This document shows positions 16,024-17,941 of a stretch of DNA of 17,941 nucleotides, one piece after another. Source of the stretch: Negativicutes bacterium (GTDB lineage Bacteria > Bacillota_C > Negativicutes > Sporomusales_B > JARLHX01). The stretch covers positions 1-17,941 of the forward strand of contig JARLHX010000097.1 in NCBI GenBank assembly GCA_031292035.1. The letters are read 5' to 3'. The position numbers and the translations under genes are program-made. Each line of letters begins with the position of its first letter. The stretch's first letter is position 1. The notes under the pieces are model-generated. The model saw only the letters and a list, made by a program, of their open reading frames with translations. It was not told the DNA's origin and made no database searches.

Positions 16024-16041
16024 CTTAAATCAACAACATTG
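16024..16041 (-). repeat. Right terminal inverted repeat
   Basis: 18-bp end CTTAAATCAACAACATTG, inverse of 15819-15836 with one mismatch. Confidence 0.75.
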
Positions 16042-16052
16042 GGGAGGGACCG
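16042..16052. repeat. Right 11-bp direct repeat (putative target-site duplication)
   Basis: Second copy of GGGAGGGACCG, directly abutting the right terminal repeat. It also forms part of the palindrome AGGGAC-C-GTCCCT (16045-16057). Confidence 0.7.
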
Positions 16053-16076
16053 TCCCTTAGAGCAGTTCGCCCTCCC
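16042..16076. terminator. Possible hairpin between convergent genes
   Basis: GGGAGGG (16042-16048) can pair with CCCTCCC (16070-16076) around a 21-base loop. It lies 47 bases beyond the stop of the - strand gene and could help end its transcript. No strong T-run follows on either strand, so terminator function is only suggested. The mobile element appears to have inserted at the edge of this structure. Confidence 0.3.
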
Positions 16077-16123
16077 TTGGTCTTAGCCGCTTTTCCCGTC
16101 CCCGACGCACCCTCCACCCTGCT

Positions 16124-17941
16124 TTACGGAACCTGCTCGAAACAGCCCGCCAAATTATGGAAAACAAACCCCGACAGAGAGCCGCCCGAGTAGCTGTTGG
16201 GAATCTCCACCCATCCCAGGAAATAATCGTTATAAGGTATCTGTGGAAGCACCGCCGCAGCTTGGCTGGTTTCGGGGTTTCCTGCAATGATTTGTGGTGA
16301 GTGAGTTGGACTCAGCACTATCGCAACCTTTTTATAGTGGGTACTATCTGTGGATACCCCTGTGAAATCCCACCAGTTATCATGAGCCGGGAAAGAGTAA
16401 AATGTCCCATTCAAAATGAGCGTAACAGCATTCGTGCTTTTCACAAAACCAGCATTTGTGGCGTTGGTAAGCCCCGCCCCGTTGGCATTATCTAACACTC
16501 CATACCCCTGCCGAGCACCATTTATTACATTGTTGGTTACAACAACAGGCATAACTGTGCTTGAGGTGGTATATCCAGGTGTATAGATGGCTGTTGGAAA
16601 CCCGGTTATCCTGTTGCCCTGTATGCTCGACTGCTGCGTGTTGACATCTATTCCATAATCAGGAGCAATCCCGTTGACTGTAGTTCCTTCAATAGTGTTA
16701 TTATCTATATCAACACCGTATGACGTACCATCTGATGAAAGTACAACTATTCCACGTACACCAACTACATAATTATCGACAATCTTTGTCATCATGTTTT
16801 GGTTCGAGGCGCCCCAATCAGATATCTGGATGCCGACACCGGAGCCGCTCACAGTCCAGATGTTTCGTACTGTATTACCTATAACTAAATTGTGAGCGCT
16901 CATCAAGTAAATACCTTGCACCACATTTTCTATATGATTATACGCAACAACACCGTTACGGGCGTCCGGGTGCGTATTTATTGCCTCCCCCCCAAGGACA
17001 GGAGTAAGGGTGTTGGTAAAGGTATTATTTATGACGGACCAGTTCCACACAGGAACCCATGATGCTATGGAAAATCCATTCCTGAAATTGACGGCCTTGG
17101 AATTTTGAAGGGTGCAGTCTGTTGAAAAATTATCAAAAATATATGGATAGCCTGCCGGGTGACTGGTGTCGGCGCAATTATATACTTCATTGCTATCCAT
17201 CAGGCCGTGGTCGCAGCAGAGGAAATCCAACCCTTCAGTATCGCAATTTGTGACAATGCAGTTCTTGATTACTGGATGGGCGGCATATTTTATATATATG
17301 CCTATTTGGTCCTTCCCGGACCCTGACCCGGTTACGTTCACGTTATCCACGACGGGATTTTCAATCTGGCTGATCTTTGTGATCGTAACGACATACCCGC
17401 TTGCAACAGAGATAGTGTAATCCGTCCTAAGCCCCGAGACGAGCGTTATTGTCCCGGTCCCAACCGATGCCACAAAGCCTAGCTCGCCCGCGACGTAGTT
17501 GGCATATCCCGGTATCCACGGCTGCGTGGACCGAAAAGTAATCATGTCCCCCGCCACAAATCCCGAGGAGTTGGCTACATTTATCGTCAAAGTGGAGCGC
17601 GGCACAAAAGTGTTTGTCCCTGAATCCAAAGGACCTGTCAGCGTGGTTGTAGTGGTCGTGGCAGCCCCTGCCACCGTAACAGCGGTTGCACTCATGGCAA
17701 GTCCCGAACAGTCAAGCGTCAGGTCTTTGAGCATCAGATTGTTGAGACCCTGGAACACAAGTCCCGTCCCGCATTTATAGGTCTTGGTCTTATCCCCCTG
17801 CAGGGTGCCGCCGCCTGGAGAGAGAGCCCCACCCGCTGCCTGGATGGCTGCATAATCGTCGGTGGAATCATCGCCCTTTGCTCCGAACCACTCAGGGTAG
17901 ACCGTTCCGCCATTGCTGAACGCCACGGTTCCCGTACCTGC
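16124..17941 (-). CDS. Right-handed beta-helix (pectate-lyase-3-like) protein, 5' partial
   Basis: 605 residues are visible. The frame stays open to the window edge, so the true N-terminus lies beyond; the GTG at 17926 is internal. Counting from that codon: VYPEWFGAKGDDSTDDYAAI (9-28) is the entry motif of pectate-lyase/tail-spike-like helices. A Thr/Gly-rich insert with INVANSSGFVAGDMITF (115-131) interrupts the helix at about 80-185. Parallel beta-helix coils follow at about 186-480, rich in N-N/N-x-I ladders such as IDNNTIEG (407-414) and IQGNRITGF (435-443). A separate C-terminal module (about 485-600) ends with LPQIPYNDYFLGWVEI (560-575), resembling modules I associate with phage structural proteins. 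Likely a surface-exposed or virion-type carbohydrate-binding or -cleaving protein, possibly acting on the local polysaccharide. Catalytic residues are not identifiable. It converges on the biosynthesis operon. Confidence 0.85.
   Translation of the reverse strand, partial: AGTGTVAFSNGGTVYPEWFGAKGDDSTDDYAAIQAAGGALSPGGGTLQGDKTKTYKCGTGLVFQGLNNLMLKDLTLDCSGLAMSATAVTVAGAATTTTTTLTGPLDSGTNTFVPRSTLTINVANSSGFVAGDMITFRSTQPWIPGYANYVAGELGFVASVGTGTITLVSGLRTDYTISVASGYVVTITKISQIENPVVDNVNVTGSGSGKDQIGIYIKYAAHPVIKNCIVTNCDTEGLDFLCCDHGLMDSNEVYNCADTSHPAGYPYIFDNFSTDCTLQNSKAVNFRNGFSIASWVPVWNWSVINNTFTNTLTPVLGGEAINTHPDARNGVVAYNHIENVVQGIYLMSAHNLVIGNTVRNIWTVSGSGVGIQISDWGASNQNMMTKIVDNYVVGVRGIVVLSSDGTSYGVDIDNNTIEGTTVNGIAPDYGIDVNTQQSSIQGNRITGFPTAIYTPGYTTSSTVMPVVVTNNVINGARQGYGVLDNANGAGLTNATNAGFVKSTNAVTLILNGTFYSFPAHDNWWDFTGVSTDSTHYKKVAIVLSPTHSPQIIAGNPETSQAAAVLPQIPYNDYFLGWVEIPNSYSGGSLSGFVFHNLAGCFEQVP

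Larger units (their letters stand above)
15819..16041. mobile_element. Non-autonomous IS4-like element (MITE or deleted IS), 223 bp
   Basis: The ends CAATGTTGTTGAGTTAAG (15819-15836) and CTTAAATCAACAACATTG (16024-16041) are inverted repeats matching at 17 of 18 positions. An identical 11-bp sequence flanks both ends. Together these are the classic marks of transposition. The ends resemble, from memory, those of IS4 (TAATG...AGTTAAG; about 13 of 18 identical), and IS4-type elements make target duplications of about 10-13 bp. There is no transposase gene, so the element is a MITE or internal-deletion derivative mobilised in trans. Hairpin-rich REP-like sequence fills 15881-15980. It sits in the gap between two convergent genes. 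Boundaries are seen directly; the family assignment is recall-based. Confidence 0.7.

Noticed and set aside
16124..17926. Complete beta-helix gene starting at GTG 17926
   Set aside because: The frame continues open to the window edge, and the entry motif normally follows an N-terminal domain, so the gene is partial.
1..17941. CRISPR array, tRNA or rRNA
   Set aside because: No regularly spaced direct repeats, cloverleaf or rRNA-like stretches were seen by eye.

Overview
The window is a polysaccharide (exopolysaccharide, capsule or O-antigen) biosynthesis locus of the Wzx/Wzy type. Thirteen genes lie on the + strand (1-15571). They are followed by a short mobile-element scar (about 15808-16052) and then, converging on the - strand, a large partial beta-helix protein (16124-17941). 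The tyrosine-kinase co-polymerase, the monotopic sugar transferase and the REP-like hairpins fit a Gram-negative bacterium. A member of the former Deltaproteobacteria (Desulfobacterota) or a similar environmental lineage is my guess; nothing in the window proves the taxon. No rRNA, tRNA or CRISPR array was seen.

Layout: 1-1470 is a Wzc-like chain-length regulator/tyrosine kinase whose 5' end lies outside. 1634-2590 is a divergent GDP-mannose-dehydratase-like SDR that lacks the usual catalytic Glu. 2779-3879 is a glycosyltransferase. 4091-5647 and 5688-7211 are the AT-richer Wzy polymerase and Wzx flippase. 7311-8474 is a second glycosyltransferase (TTG start). 8757-9860 is a canonical GDP-mannose 4,6-dehydratase (gmd). 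From 10009 the genes are tightly packed: SAM methyltransferase, glycosyltransferase, initiating phosphoglycosyl transferase (TTG start), aldo/keto reductase, and a pair resembling the E1 alpha and beta subunits of 2-oxoacid dehydrogenases.

How they may work together: the small membrane sugar-phosphate transferase starts the repeat unit on undecaprenyl phosphate. Three glycosyltransferases extend it with sugars that include a GDP-6-deoxy-hexose made through Gmd. The methyltransferase may decorate it, Wzx flips the unit, Wzy polymerises it and the Wzc-like protein controls length and export. The E1 alpha/beta pair has no E2 or E3 partner in the window and is translationally linked to the sugar genes. 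With the aldo/keto reductase and the altered Gmd paralogue it suggests an unusual, possibly two-carbon-branched, sugar; this is inference.

The most distinctive structural find is at 15808-16052. An 11-bp perfect direct repeat exactly flanks 18-bp terminal inverted repeats (17/18 match) that resemble, from memory, the ends of IS4. They bound a 223-bp element with no transposase gene and with REP-like hairpins inside it.
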